Source: Sphingomonas sp. A2-49
Lineage (GTDB): Bacteria > Pseudomonadota > Alphaproteobacteria > Sphingomonadales > Sphingomonadaceae
Reading direction: 5' to 3'
DNA: 64,000 nt
NCBI RefSeq assembly: GCF_025548555.1
Contig: NZ_JAJLPA010000014.1
Location: 24,855-88,854 of the forward strand
Shown: positions 19,186 through 28,660 of the stretch, piece by piece
Position numbering within the stretch: the first letter of the stretch is position 1
Layout of the letters: each line of letters opens with the position of its first letter
The notes under the pieces: model-generated
What the model was told of the DNA's origin: nothing
Databases searched by the model: none
The model's input: the letters and a program-made list of their open reading frames with translations, nothing else
Position numbers and translations under genes: made by a program

Positions 19186-19952
19186 GTCAGGCGGACCCAG
19201 GTCGGGGCGTGGTCGCTCGCCTTTTCCCGGCCGCGATAGTCCTTGTCGACGCCGGCATCGACCAGCCGGTCGGCGGCCTGCGGGCTGAGCAGCAGGTGAT
19301 CGATGCGGAAACCCGCGTCGCGCTGCCACGCGCCGGCCTGATAATCCCAGAACGTCCATACGCCGCCGCCGGGCCGGCGCGTCCGCAATGCGTCGGTCCA
19401 CCCCTGCGCCAGCAGCCGGCGATAGGCCGCGCGGCTTTCCGGCTGCATCAGCGCATCGTCCGCCATGGCGGCGACGGAAAAGGTATCGTCGTCGTTCGGG
19501 ATGACGTTGTAATCGCCCATCAGTACGGTCGGCACCTCGTCCGCGAGCAGCGCCTGTGCCCGCCGCGCGAGCCGCTCCATCCAGCGCAGCTTGTAATCGA
19601 ACTTGGGGCCGGGCTGCGGATTGCCGTTGGGCAGGTAGATCGACGCCACGACCAGCCCGTCGACATCGCATTCCAGGTAGCGGCTATGCTCGTCCTCCGC
19701 CTCGCCGTCGAGGCCGCGCTGACGCTCGACCGGCGTCCGTCCCCGCGCGAGCACGGCGACGCCGTTGAACCCCTTCTGGCCGTGCCACACCACGCCATAG
19801 CCCGCAGCCTCGATGTCCGCCGCCGGGAAGGTGTCGTCGCTGCACTTGATTTCCTGCAGGCAGACGATGTCGGGCTGTGCCTCGGTGAGATATTCGATCA
19901 GTCGCGGCAACCGGGCCTTGATGCCGTTGACGTTGTAGGTGACGAGCTTCAA
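19182..19952 (-). CDS. xth: Exodeoxyribonuclease III (AP endonuclease)
   Basis: Base-excision repair: incises 5' to abasic sites and degrades 3' ends. 256 residues, usual length. Family landmarks visible: VTYNVNGIKARLP at the N-terminus, CLQEIKCSDDTFP (metal-binding Glu), GDYNVIPNDDDTF, and the C-terminal FRIDHLLLSP (catalytic Asp/His region: SDHAPTWVRL). Lies 3 bases after the A-type Fe-S carrier gene and overlaps the next gene, giving a three-gene unit. Start ATG at 19952. Confidence 0.96.
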   Translation of the reverse strand: MKLVTYNVNGIKARLPRLIEYLTEAQPDIVCLQEIKCSDDTFPAADIEAAGYGVVWHGQKGFNGVAVLARGRTPVERQRGLDGEAEDEHSRYLECDVDGLVVASIYLPNGNPQPGPKFDYKLRWMERLARRAQALLADEVPTVLMGDYNVIPNDDDTFSVAAMADDALMQPESRAAYRRLLAQGWTDALRTRRPGGGVWTFWDYQAGAWQRDAGFRIDHLLLSPQAADRLVDAGVDKDYRGREKASDHAPTWVRLT

Positions 19953-19955
19953 CCG

Positions 19956-20294
19956 TCAGATCGCAAAGCTGGAGCCGCAGCCGCAGCCCGACGCGGCATT
20001 GGGGTTCTCCACGCGAAACGCCGCGCCGCCGAGCGATTCGACGTAATCGACCTGGCAACCGCGGACGAGGTCGAGGCTGACGCTGTCGACCACCAGCCGT
20101 ACGCCGTCCGTTTCGGCCACGGTGTCGTCGCCCTCCGGCGCGTCGGCGAAACCGAACTTGTACTGGAAACCGGAACAGCCGCCGCCGTCGACCGACAGGC
20201 GCAGGATCGCAGGCTTGTTCTGTTTGCCGGCGATCGCGGCGACGCGCGCCGCCGCGGCGGGCGTGAGCATGATGTCTGGGGCGAGTGTGGCCAT
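19956..20294 (-). CDS. erpA: A-type iron-sulfur carrier protein (ErpA/IscA-like)
   Basis: Delivers Fe-S clusters to apoproteins. 112 residues, with the three conserved cysteines Cys40 (GGGCSGFQY), Cys104 and Cys106 (SGCGCGSS), typical of the HesB fold. ATG at 20294 chosen over longer frames because the family begins MATLAPDIMLTPAA. First gene of a unit with exonuclease III. Could equally be IscA or another A-type paralogue; ErpA is the usual label in this genomic setting. Confidence 0.92.
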   Translation of the reverse strand: MATLAPDIMLTPAAAARVAAIAGKQNKPAILRLSVDGGGCSGFQYKFGFADAPEGDDTVAETDGVRLVVDSVSLDLVRGCQVDYVESLGGAAFRVENPNAASGCGCGSSFAI

Positions 20295-20598
20295 GACGAT
20301 GAGATAGGCGCGGCGCGAGGGCGGGGCAACCATCGATGGCGGCGCGCAATGGCGGCGTCAGGGTCCGACTATCGGGCTTGGGGCGCGAGGAGTCGGCACT
20401 CTAACGGCGGTATGGTCACCCCAGACCGGTCCCAGCGCCTACGGTGACGAAAGGGTCGCGCAAACGCCCGCCCACTCCGACCGCGGCGTACATCCCAAAG
20501 CTTGTCCAGGATCTCGGCCGGGATCGGAAATGTCGTTCAGATCCCGCCCGTTCGTCGATCCCGGGGACGGATGCCACCCATCGTCGACTCGCGTCGGA
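20295..20598. other. Intergenic region before the M23 gene end
   Basis: 304 bases between two minus-strand genes. It should hold the erpA promoter and the M23 gene terminator. A degenerate REP half-site GGTCACCCCAGACCGG is at about 20414-20429. No convincing gene or promoter was found. Confidence 0.5.
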
Positions 20599-21753
20599 TC
20601 AGTCCTGCGCGGCGGGCCCGTCGGTCGACACCGGGATCGCGTGGACCGCGCGGTCCTGCGACGCGAGCAGATAGTCCGCGGTGGTCAGGAACGGGATCGG
20701 GTTGACCGCATGGCCGTCGATGCGGACCTCGTAATGGAGGTGCGGGCCGGTCGAGCGGCCGGTCGAGCCCATCAGCGCAATCAGCTGGCCACGGGTGACG
20801 CGCGCACCGTCGGCCACGAGGATCTTCGACAGATGGCCGTAGCGGGTGGCGATGCCCTTGCCGTGGTTGATCTCGACCATGTTGCCATAGCCGCCCTGCC
20901 GCGCGGCGTGATCGATGATGCCGTCGGCGGTGGCATAGATCGGCGTGCCGACCGGGCCGGGGATGTCGACGCCGGCGTGCATCGCGGCGGTGCCGCGGAA
21001 CGGATCGGAGCGGATCCCGAAATTGCTGGTGAATTGCAGGTGCTGGACCGGCTGCACCGACGGGATGGCGATCGCGCCCTGCTGGAGCGTGTCGAGCTTC
21101 TTCCAGCTCTGGAACAGCGTACGGAACTGCGCGTCGGCCTTCAGGTCGGCCTGCGCCTCGGCACCGTTGGCGTCGAGCATCGGGCCGCCCATGCCGCCCT
21201 TCGCGACGCGACCGGCGACCCCGAGCTTCCTGAGCGTGGCGTTGGTCTGCGCGAGGCGCCGGTCGACGACCTGCTGCGCCGCATCGGCGAGCTGCGCCTG
21301 ACGCCCCTCGACCTTGACCAGTGGCTTGACGACGTCGGCGGCGAGGCGATCGCGGGTGGGATCGATCGCCAGCGTCGCCAGCGCCAGCTCGGCCTCGTCG
21401 CCCTTGCCGGTCAGCGCGGCGGTGATGAGCGCCTGGCGCTGCTCGACGCGCTCCGCATGCGCCTTGGCGACGTGGCGGATGTCGCTCACGCGCGCCTGCA
21501 TCGCGTCGATCTGGCGCGCCATGTGCGCGATCCGCGTATCGACCGGCGCCGCGACGACCTGCGCCGCCTGTGCCGCGCCATAGCCCGAAAACCCGATGGT
21601 CAGCGCGCCGATCGCGGCGGCGGCGGCCTGGCGGCGGCCCGTGATGCTGATCCGGCGCAGCGACCGGCCGTCGTGGATCAGGACGTCGCGGGTGGCGAAG
21701 AGGGCGCGAAGGCGCGAACCGAAGGAGGAAGCAGTACGGGCGAAGCTGTTCAT
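20599..21753 (-). CDS. M23-family peptidoglycan endopeptidase
   Basis: Periplasmic/envelope murein hydrolase or hydrolase activator, 384 residues. Cytoplasmic N-terminus, one transmembrane helix (about residues 47-64), a helical middle section (DTRIAHMARQIDAMQARVSD), then the LytM domain. Zinc ligands appear as HAGVD (His259, Asp263) and HLHYEVR (His340), so the catalytic site is complete, unlike EnvC/NlpD-type activators. ATG at 21753 follows a GGGTCC leader. Divergent from the 2OG oxygenase; about 300 bases between them. Confidence 0.93.
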   Translation of the reverse strand: MNSFARTASSFGSRLRALFATRDVLIHDGRSLRRISITGRRQAAAAAIGALTIGFSGYGAAQAAQVVAAPVDTRIAHMARQIDAMQARVSDIRHVAKAHAERVEQRQALITAALTGKGDEAELALATLAIDPTRDRLAADVVKPLVKVEGRQAQLADAAQQVVDRRLAQTNATLRKLGVAGRVAKGGMGGPMLDANGAEAQADLKADAQFRTLFQSWKKLDTLQQGAIAIPSVQPVQHLQFTSNFGIRSDPFRGTAAMHAGVDIPGPVGTPIYATADGIIDHAARQGGYGNMVEINHGKGIATRYGHLSKILVADGARVTRGQLIALMGSTGRSTGPHLHYEVRIDGHAVNPIPFLTTADYLLASQDRAVHAIPVSTDGPAAQD

Positions 21754-22057
21754 CGGACCCCAACACAATGCGCCGTACCCGGCCCCGCCGGATGCGACTG
21801 ATTTCGATCGTCCTGCTCGCAGCCCCACCGCGCCCCAGACGCCGAGTGTGTGCCTGCAATCCGCCGTTCACCACAAGTGCGTGGGTACCGCTACCGCGGC
21901 CAACCGGCAGCGGGCCGCGCCGAGTCGATGGCCCGGCGGCGTCCCGACACGGTGAAAGGCACGTCATTCTGCCATTTTCGCCGCCGAATCCTGCCGTGGC
22001 GACGAGACACATGACGTGGCCCGCGCGCCCGCCTATACTGCCCGCTTCATCAAACGG
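21754..22057. other. Divergent intergenic region (M23 gene and 2OG oxygenase gene)
   Basis: 304 bases that must contain the promoters of both divergent genes. I see no strong sigma-70 or EcfG-type element, no small ORF with a credible RBS, and no palindrome worth reporting. Confidence 0.5.
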
Positions 22058-23023
22058 ATGGCCCTTATGCTCGACACCCCTTCCGCCCAGGTCCCGACGC
22101 TCAGCCTCGCCGACCAGGAGCACGACCCCGACGGTTTCGCCGCCGCCTTCGGCGAATCGTTCGAACGCTACGGCTTCGCGATCGTCGCCGACCACGGCGT
22201 GCCGCAGCCGCTGATCGAGCGCGCGTGGCGCGAGACCGAGGAACTGTTCGCGCGCCCCGAAGCGGAAAAGCGCGGCTATTTCGTCGCGGGCGGTGGCGGC
22301 GCGCGCGGCTACACCCCGTTCAAGACGGAGATCGCGAAGGACGCCAGCCACGTCGACCTGAAGGAATTCTGGCACGTCGGCCGCGAACTGCCGGCGGGTC
22401 ACCGCTTTGCCGACAGCATGTCGCCCAACATCTGGCCGACGCGGCCGGAGGGGTTCAGGGACACGTTCCTCGAACTGTTCACCGCGTTCGATCGCGCCGG
22501 CGACCGGCTGCTGTCGGCGATCGCGCGCCACCTGAAGCTCGATCCGGACTGGTTCGATCCCGCGGTGAAGGACGGCAATTCGGTGCTGCGCCTGCTCCAC
22601 TATCCGCCGATCCCCGCGGATGCCGAGGGGGTCCGCGCCGGCGCGCACGAGGACATCAACCTCATCACGCTGCTGCTCGGTGCCGAGGAGGCCGGACTCG
22701 AATTACTCGACCGCGCCAACGGGCGCTGGCTGGCGATCAAGCCGCCCGAAGGCGCGATGGTGGTCAACGTCGGCGACATGCTGCAACGGCTGACCAACCA
22801 CGTCCTGCCCTCGACGACGCACCGCGTCGTCAACCCGCCGCCCGAACGGCGCGGCCATTCGCGCTATTCGATGCCCTTCTTCCTGCATCCGGCGCCCGAT
22901 TTCCTGATCGAGACGCTGCCGCAGACGATCACCGCGGAAAACCCGAACCGCTACCCCGAGCCGATCACGGCGCACGACTATCTCCACCAGCGGCTGGTCG
23001 AGATCGGGCTCATCAAGGCATAG
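22058..23023 (+). CDS. 2-oxoglutarate/Fe(II)-dependent oxygenase (isopenicillin N synthase family)
   Basis: 321 residues. Non-haem iron site: His197 and Asp199 in AHEDINLITLL, and His255 in THRVVNPP. The co-substrate-binding Arg-x-Ser pair is RYS (Arg269, Ser271). The N-terminal region (YGFAIVADHGVPQPLIERAW) and EFWHVGREL match the family. Start is uncertain: ATG at 22058 chosen, ATG at 22067 is possible; an in-frame upstream start at 22016 is also open. Converges on the M20 gene with only 24 bases between them, including a GC-rich stem. Substrate not known. Confidence 0.9.
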   Translation: MALMLDTPSAQVPTLSLADQEHDPDGFAAAFGESFERYGFAIVADHGVPQPLIERAWRETEELFARPEAEKRGYFVAGGGGARGYTPFKTEIAKDASHVDLKEFWHVGRELPAGHRFADSMSPNIWPTRPEGFRDTFLELFTAFDRAGDRLLSAIARHLKLDPDWFDPAVKDGNSVLRLLHYPPIPADAEGVRAGAHEDINLITLLLGAEEAGLELLDRANGRWLAIKPPEGAMVVNVGDMLQRLTNHVLPSTTHRVVNPPPERRGHSRYSMPFFLHPAPDFLIETLPQTITAENPNRYPEPITAHDYLHQRLVEIGLIKA

Positions 23024-23047
23024 GGCGCGCCGACGCCGGGGCGCGGG

Positions 23048-24262
23048 TCAGTCGAACCCGCGCTCCAGGTAGCGCGTCGCGACCGCGCAATGGATCGCGA
23101 CGCCGCGCGCCATCACCGATTCCTCGATCGTCATGCGCGTATTGTGGAGCGGCGGGTTGGTCGCGGGGTCGCTGCCCGCCGGCGCGACGCCCAGGAACGC
23201 GAACGCGCCGGGATAGCGGCGCAGGACGTAGGAGAAATCCTCCGCCCCCATCATCGGCTGCGGCATCCGCGCGAAAGCCGCGCCCAGATCGTCCGCCACC
23301 GCCTCGACCAACGCGGCACCGCGCGGATCGTTGACGGTCACCGGATAGCCGGTGTCGATCCAGGCTTCCGCGGTCGCGCCATGCGCCGCGGCGATGTTCT
23401 CGGCGATCCGGCGAAAGGCGGCGTGCATCGTGTCGCGCGTCGCCTCGGACAACGTCCGCAACGTGCCGAGCATCCGTACCTCGCCGGGGATGATGTTGTG
23501 CGCCGATCCCGCCTCGATCTTGGTGATCGACAGCACCGCGGGATCGGTGACCGCGATACGCCGCGCGACGAAGGTCTGGAGCGCGGTGACGATCTCGCAG
23601 GCGACCGGCACCGGATCGATGCAGTCGTGCGGCATCGCGGCATGGCCGCCGGCGCCGCGGATCACGACGTGCAGCGTGTCCGCCGACGCCATGATCGACC
23701 CGCTGCGCGTGATGACGGTCCCGGCGGGCGCGTTGGGGGTGATGTGCAGCGCGAAGGCGGCGTCGGGCGCGGCGATGTCGAGCAGCCCGTCGTCGATCAT
23801 GAAGCGCGCGCCATGATGTCCCTCCTCGCCGGGCTGGAACATGAAGACGACGTTACCGGGCAGTTGGTCGCGCCGCGCGGACAGCGCGCGCGCCGCACCG
23901 ACCAGCATCGCCGTGTGCGAATCGTGGCCGCAGGCATGCATGCGGCCGGGGACCGTGCTCGCGAACGGCAGCCCGGTCTCCTCCTGCATCGCCAGCGCAT
24001 CCATGTCGCCGCGCAGCAGCACGGTCCGGCCGTTGCCCCCGTCCTGTCCGCGCAGGATCGCGATCAGTCCGCTGGTCGACGGACCCTCGTGATAGTCGAG
24101 CGGCAGGCCGGCGAGCGCGGCCTTGATCTTCGCGGTGGTCAGCGCACAGTCGAGGCCGAGTTCGGGTTCCGCATGGATCGCCCGGCGCAGCGTGACGATA
24201 TCGTCGAGTTCGGCCTCGCCGGCCGCGGTCCAGTCGCTGATGCTGTGGTCGTCAAGGGACAT
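23048..24262 (-). CDS. M20-family amidohydrolase (hippurate/N-acyl amino acid hydrolase-like)
   Basis: 404 residues. Hydrolyses N-acyl amino acids or small peptides with a two-metal centre. Motifs in order: RRAIHAEPELGLD near the N-terminus, the metal-binding GRMHACGHDSHTAML (Cys and His ligands) and EEGHHGARFMIDDG, then the dimerisation domain, and near the C-terminus MGAEDFSYVL (the Glu/Asp ligand region) and NPPLHNTRM (last His). The layout is that of the IAA-amino acid/hippurate hydrolase branch. Start ATG at 24262. Not linked to an operon partner. Confidence 0.93.
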   Translation of the reverse strand: MSLDDHSISDWTAAGEAELDDIVTLRRAIHAEPELGLDCALTTAKIKAALAGLPLDYHEGPSTSGLIAILRGQDGGNGRTVLLRGDMDALAMQEETGLPFASTVPGRMHACGHDSHTAMLVGAARALSARRDQLPGNVVFMFQPGEEGHHGARFMIDDGLLDIAAPDAAFALHITPNAPAGTVITRSGSIMASADTLHVVIRGAGGHAAMPHDCIDPVPVACEIVTALQTFVARRIAVTDPAVLSITKIEAGSAHNIIPGEVRMLGTLRTLSEATRDTMHAAFRRIAENIAAAHGATAEAWIDTGYPVTVNDPRGAALVEAVADDLGAAFARMPQPMMGAEDFSYVLRRYPGAFAFLGVAPAGSDPATNPPLHNTRMTIEESVMARGVAIHCAVATRYLERGFD

Positions 24263-24344
24263 GATCGGGCTCCGTTGATCCCGACCTTGTGAGCCCGCCC
24301 GGCGCCATTGTCGAGCCGGGCGGTGGGCGTCGTCCCCGCCCGCC

Positions 24345-25985
24345 TCACCGCCGCATCAGATTGCCCAGCACGCTACGCAGCACGGTGCCGACCAGCCCGC
24401 CGCCCGACGATCCGCGCCGCGATCCGCCACCGAACACCTGCTTGCCGATCTCGTTGGCCACCTGTCGTCCGATCGACGAACTGGCCGCGCGGGTGGCGGA
24501 GCCGACCGCCTTGGTCCAGGGCGAATTCGCCGCCTCGCGGTCCGCCGCGCGCTGCGCCTGCGCGTCGGCCCTCGCCTGCGCGGCCTGGGTGCGCGCGGCC
24601 TCCTTGGCGACGCGCGCATCCTCCTTGGCCTGTACCGCCGCGGCCTTTTCGGCGTCGGTCGCGGCGCGCGCGGCGGCGGCGGCGGCGGCGGCCTCCTGCG
24701 TCTTGGCGGCGAGCATCTCCTCCGCCGATTCGCGATCGACCGCGGTGTCGTATTTGTCGCCGACCGCATCGGTCTGGATCATCACGCCGCGCTCCTGCGG
24801 CGTCACCGGGCCGACGCGACTGGCGGGCGGCTTGATGAGCGTGCGCTCGACCGGCGACGGCGATCCGTCCGGCTGGAGCAGCGACACCAGCGCCTCGCCG
24901 ACCTTCAGCTCGGTGATCGCGGTGGCGACGTCGACACCGGGGTTGGCGCGGAACGTTTCCGCCGCGGACCGCACCGCCGCCTGGTCGCGCGGGGTGAAGG
25001 CGCGGAGCGCATGCTGGACCCGGTTGCCGAGTTGGCCCGCCACCGTATCGGGGATGTCGATCGGGTTCTGCGTGATGAAATAGACGCCGACGCCCTTGGA
25101 CCGGATCAGCCGCACGACCTGTTCGATCTTGTCGAGCAGCGCCTTGGGCGCCTCGTCGAACAGCAGATGCGCCTCGTCGAAGAAGAAGACGAGCTTGGGC
25201 TTTTCAGGGTCGCCGACCTCGGGCAGATGCTCGAACAATTCGCTCATCAGCCACAGCAGGAACGTGCTGTAGAGCTTGGGGGCGGCCATCAGCTTGTCGG
25301 CCGCCAGCACGTTGACGATCCCCCTGCCCCTGTCGTCTGTGCGGATGAAGTCGTCCATTTCCAGCGCGGGTTCGCCGAAGAAATGCTCGCCCCCCTGCGT
25401 GCGCAGCTGGAGCAGGGAGCGCTGGATCGCGCCTATCGACTGTTTCGACACGTTGCCGTAGGTCGTGGTCAGTTCGTCGGCCCGATCCGCGCAATGCGCC
25501 AGCATCGCCTGGAGGTCGTCGAGGTCGATCAGCAGCAGCCCGTCCTTGTCGGCGACGTGGAAGGCGATCGTCATAACGCCCTCCTGCACCTCGTTGAGGT
25601 CCATCAGCCGCGACAGCAGCAGCGGCCCCATCTCGCTGACCGTGGTGCGGATCGGATGGCCCTGTTCGCCGTACAGGTCCCAGAATTGCACCGGATTGTC
25701 GGCATAGACCCAGTCGGTGTCGCCGATTTCCGCGGCGCGGGCGGCGAAGGCGGCATGCGTCTTCGCCTGTGGCGATCCGGCCATGGCGAGGCCCGACAGG
25801 TCGCCCTTCACGTCGGCGACGAAGCTCGGCACGCCGATCCGGCTGAATCCCTCGATGATGCCCTGCAACGTCACCGTCTTGCCGGTGCCGGTCGCGCCCG
25901 CGATCAGCCCGTGGCGATTGGCGCGCCTGAGGTCGAGCACCTGCGGCGTGCCGCCGCCCAGACCGATGAAAATGCCGTCGCCCAT
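24345..25985 (-). CDS. HerA/YjgR-type (DUF853) ATPase
   Basis: 546 residues. P-loop NTPase of the HerA-FtsK clade: Walker A GATGTGKT (30-37), Walker [17 protein letters not shown], then arginine-finger-like segment [21 protein letters not shown] long Ala-rich charged helix (residues about 435-510) precedes the Arg/Gly-rich C-terminus. ATG at 25985 with GGAG upstream. The bacterial DUF853 group is poorly understood; a hexameric DNA-translocating activity is suggested by homology only. It is the next gene downstream of degP on the minus strand, separated by a strong terminator. Confidence 0.9.
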   Translation of the reverse strand: MGDGIFIGLGGGTPQVLDLRRANRHGLIAGATGTGKTVTLQGIIEGFSRIGVPSFVADVKGDLSGLAMAGSPQAKTHAAFAARAAEIGDTDWVYADNPVQFWDLYGEQGHPIRTTVSEMGPLLLSRLMDLNEVQEGVMTIAFHVADKDGLLLIDLDDLQAMLAHCADRADELTTTYGNVSKQSIGAIQRSLLQLRTQGGEHFFGEPALEMDDFIRTDDRGRGIVNVLAADKLMAAPKLYSTFLLWLMSELFEHLPEVGDPEKPKLVFFFDEAHLLFDEAPKALLDKIEQVVRLIRSKGVGVYFITQNPIDIPDTVAGQLGNRVQHALRAFTPRDQAAVRSAAETFRANPGVDVATAITELKVGEALVSLLQPDGSPSPVERTLIKPPASRVGPVTPQERGVMIQTDAVGDKYDTAVDRESAEEMLAAKTQEAAAAAAAARAATDAEKAAAVQAKEDARVAKEAARTQAAQARADAQAQRAADREAANSPWTKAVGSATRAASSSIGRQVANEIGKQVFGGGSRRGSSGGGLVGTVLRSVLGNLMRR

Positions 25986-26037
25986 ATCCGCTCCTTTGGT
26001 CCTGCCGACAGACCTAGCGCCATGGACGCGCAAAAGG

Positions 26038-26072
26038 AAAGGGCCGCCGCCCGGGGAAGGCGACGACCCTTT
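26038..26072 (-). terminator. Rho-independent terminator of degP
   Basis: 14-bp stem (two G-U pairs) with a 7-base loop. On the minus strand the arms start AAAGGGTCGTCGCC and end GGCGGCGGCCCTTT, followed by CCTTTTGCG. 35 bases after the degP stop, in the gap before the next gene. Confidence 0.85.
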
Positions 26073-26107
26073 GGGGTGCACGTCCCGGCGATGGCCGGGC
26101 GCTGGTG

Positions 26108-27670
26108 CTACTTGATCTTGACGGGCACGAACGCCGGATTGCCGCGCCCGCGCTGGACCAGCAGGAGCACCTGCGGCCGGCCGGCCGCCTTGGCCTGCGC
26201 GACGACCCGCGCATAGTCGACCGCGGTACGGACCGGCACGCCGTTGACCGCGGTGATGACGTCGGCGCGCTTCAGCTTGCCCGCCGCATCGCTCGACGCG
26301 TCGACCGTCGCGATCACCACGCCCTGCACGCTGCTGTCGACGCCGATCGCGCGCGAGATGCCCGGCGTCAGCGGCTGGACGGTGAGGCCCAGCGGCGCCG
26401 TGCTCGATGCGGGCACCGACGAGGTGTCGTCGTCGCCGTCGTCGCCCGACCCGGCGCCGGGATTGGCGCCGAAGCCGCCGCTGTCGTCCTCGCCCTGGAT
26501 CGCCTTTTGCAGCTGGTCGTTGGACGGCCGAGTGGCGACGGCGATGCCGACGCTCACCGGCTGGCCGCCGCGCAGCACGTCGAAGCGCGCGGTCGTGCCG
26601 GGTTTGAGGTTGGAGACGAGGTAGGTCAGCGACTGTTCCTTGGTCACCGGCTGGCCGTTGATCTTCGTCACCACGTCGCCGACGCGCAGGCCGCCGCGCG
26701 CCGCCGGGCCGGCGGGCTCGACGCGCGCGATAAGCTCGCCCGCATTCTTGGGGATGCCGAGCGCCGCGGCGGCGTCGTCGTCGACCGGGCCGCCGATGCT
26801 CACGCCGATATAGCCGCGGCTGATCTTGCCGCCGTTCATGAACGTCTCGATGATCGGCTTGGCGGTCGCCGCAGGGATTGCGAAGCCGATGCCGATGTTA
26901 CCGCCGGACTGGCTGAAGATCTGGCTGTTGACCCCGATCACGTTGCCGTTGAGGTCGAACATCGGGCCGCCCGAATTGCCCTGGTTGATCGACGCGTCGG
27001 TCTGGATGAACCGGTCGTAGGCGCCGCCCTGCCCGGTCACGCGGTTGATCGCCGAGATGATGCCCGCCGTGACGGTGCCGCCGAGGCCGAAGGGCTCGCC
27101 GATCGCCAGCACCCAGTCGCCGACGCGCGACTTGCTCGAATCGCCCCACTTGACGAACGGCAGGCCGGCGGCGTCGATCTTGAGCAGCGCCAGATCGGAA
27201 TCCTGATCCTTGCCGATCACGCGCGCGGTATATTCGCGGTTGTTCGACAGGGTCACCGTGATCGAATTGACCGTCGCGCCCTCTGCGCCCGGCGCGATGA
27301 CGTGATTGTTGGTCACGACATAGCCGTCGGGCGAGATCAGGAAGCCCGAACCCAGCGACGCGCCCTCGCGCTTGACCGGCGCACCGCCCTGCCCGCCCAT
27401 GCCGCCGAACAATTCGCCGAACGGCGTGCCCGAGAAGGGGTTCGCCGCCTGCCGCTGGACGATGGTCTGCTTGGTGGAGATGTTGACGACCGCGGGCTGA
27501 AGCTTCGCGACCATGTCGGCGAAGCTCATCGGCGCGCCGCCGCGCGGCACCGCCGCCTGGATCGCGCCCGGCTCGTTCTGCGCCTGCTGTGCATTGCTGG
27601 GCTGGAGGGCGAGCGTGGCGGTCGCGCCGCCGAGCAGAAGCGCACTGGTAATGGCGTAGGCGTAGCGCAC
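26108..27670 (-). CDS. degP: Periplasmic serine protease/chaperone DegP-like
   Basis: 520 residues with an N-terminal signal sequence. Catalytic triad: His123 (NNHVI), Asp159 (SDLALLKID), Ser233 (GNSGGPMFD). Two PDZ domains follow (about 275-365 and 425-515). The pre-catalytic loop carries [17 protein letters not shown], a typical LA-loop insertion. Degrades misfolded periplasmic and outer-membrane proteins. GTG start at 27670, with GAGAGGA 9 bases upstream; no upstream ATG fits. Lies 114 bases downstream of hflC on the same strand, so the three quality-control genes form a cluster; a separate promoter is likely. Confidence 0.96.
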   Translation of the reverse strand: MRYAYAITSALLLGGATATLALQPSNAQQAQNEPGAIQAAVPRGGAPMSFADMVAKLQPAVVNISTKQTIVQRQAANPFSGTPFGELFGGMGGQGGAPVKREGASLGSGFLISPDGYVVTNNHVIAPGAEGATVNSITVTLSNNREYTARVIGKDQDSDLALLKIDAAGLPFVKWGDSSKSRVGDWVLAIGEPFGLGGTVTAGIISAINRVTGQGGAYDRFIQTDASINQGNSGGPMFDLNGNVIGVNSQIFSQSGGNIGIGFAIPAATAKPIIETFMNGGKISRGYIGVSIGGPVDDDAAAALGIPKNAGELIARVEPAGPAARGGLRVGDVVTKINGQPVTKEQSLTYLVSNLKPGTTARFDVLRGGQPVSVGIAVATRPSNDQLQKAIQGEDDSGGFGANPGAGSGDDGDDDTSSVPASSTAPLGLTVQPLTPGISRAIGVDSSVQGVVIATVDASSDAAGKLKRADVITAVNGVPVRTAVDYARVVAQAKAAGRPQVLLLVQRGRGNPAFVPVKIK

Positions 27671-27784
27671 TAGGGGATAATCCTCTCGTTAAGGGCGTTC
27701 GGAATGGGTGACTTACTGGACCCAAACGCCTGAACGCCGCTTGAATGTTCACACGCCGGCAAGCTGGGTGCTAATCCTCGACGA

Positions 27785-28660
27785 TCAACGCCCCCGGCCT
27801 TCGAATTCGCGCAAGTAACTGTTTCCCGGCGACAGGATGATCGACGTCGAGCCGCCCGGCGCCGGTCCGCCGTCCGCACCGAAGGTGTGGCGGTACGACT
27901 GCATCGCACGGTAGAAATCGTAGAAGTCGGCGTCCTTGGTGAAGCTCTGCGCATAGATGCGCGCCGAGGCGGCATCGGCCTCGCCGCGGATGATCTGCGC
28001 GTCCTTCTGCCCCTGCGCACGGATCGTGATCGCCTGCTGCTGGCGTGCCGTCGCCATTCGGGCGAGCGCGCGGTCGAGCGGGCTGCCGTCGGGCAGGTCG
28101 GCGTGCTTGATCCGCACGTCGACGATCTGGACGCCATATTGGCTGGCGAGCCGTTGCAGGCGCGCCTGGATATTGTCCATCACCCGGTCGCGCTCCGGGC
28201 TGAGCAACGTCGCGAACGGCTGGTTGCCGAGCTCGTTGCGGATCGAACTGCCGAGCAACGGGCGCAGCGCCTCGGTGATCGCGGTCTCGGTCTGCGACGT
28301 GCTGCCGGTGGCGTTCACCGCCTTCAGCGGATCGATGATGCGGAAGCGCGCATAGGCGTCGACCTCGAGCCGCAGCTGGTCGGACGAGAGCACCTGCTGG
28401 TTGTCGTAATCGACGTCGAGCACGCGCTTGTTGAGCCATACCATGCGATCGACGAACGGGATGCGCAGGATCGGCCCCGCACCGGTGCGACCGAACTGTT
28501 CGCCCTGTTTCCACGCGTTGACGGTGCGCACCGGCTGTTCGAAGCGCAGGATCACCGCCTGCTGCGTCTCGGGCACGATCGTGACCGTCGCGGCAAGCAG
28601 GATGACGAAGACGAGCGCGGCGAGGCCGAGCGCGATCGGGTGACGCCAGACGCCGGTCAC
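27785..28660 (-). CDS. hflC: HflC, regulator of FtsH protease
   Basis: 291 residues. One N-terminal transmembrane helix (IALGLAALVFVILLAATVTI) followed by an SPFH/band-7 domain. HflK and HflC form a large periplasmic cage around FtsH and modulate its activity. Stop of hflK overlaps the start of hflC by ATGA (28657-28660). Sequence landmarks: VDYDNQQVLSSDQLRLEVDA (SPFH start) and the helical C-terminus ending REFEGRGR. Order hflK-hflC-degP. Confidence 0.95.
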   Translation of the reverse strand: MTGVWRHPIALGLAALVFVILLAATVTIVPETQQAVILRFEQPVRTVNAWKQGEQFGRTGAGPILRIPFVDRMVWLNKRVLDVDYDNQQVLSSDQLRLEVDAYARFRIIDPLKAVNATGSTSQTETAITEALRPLLGSSIRNELGNQPFATLLSPERDRVMDNIQARLQRLASQYGVQIVDVRIKHADLPDGSPLDRALARMATARQQQAITIRAQGQKDAQIIRGEADAASARIYAQSFTKDADFYDFYRAMQSYRHTFGADGGPAPGGSTSIILSPGNSYLREFEGRGR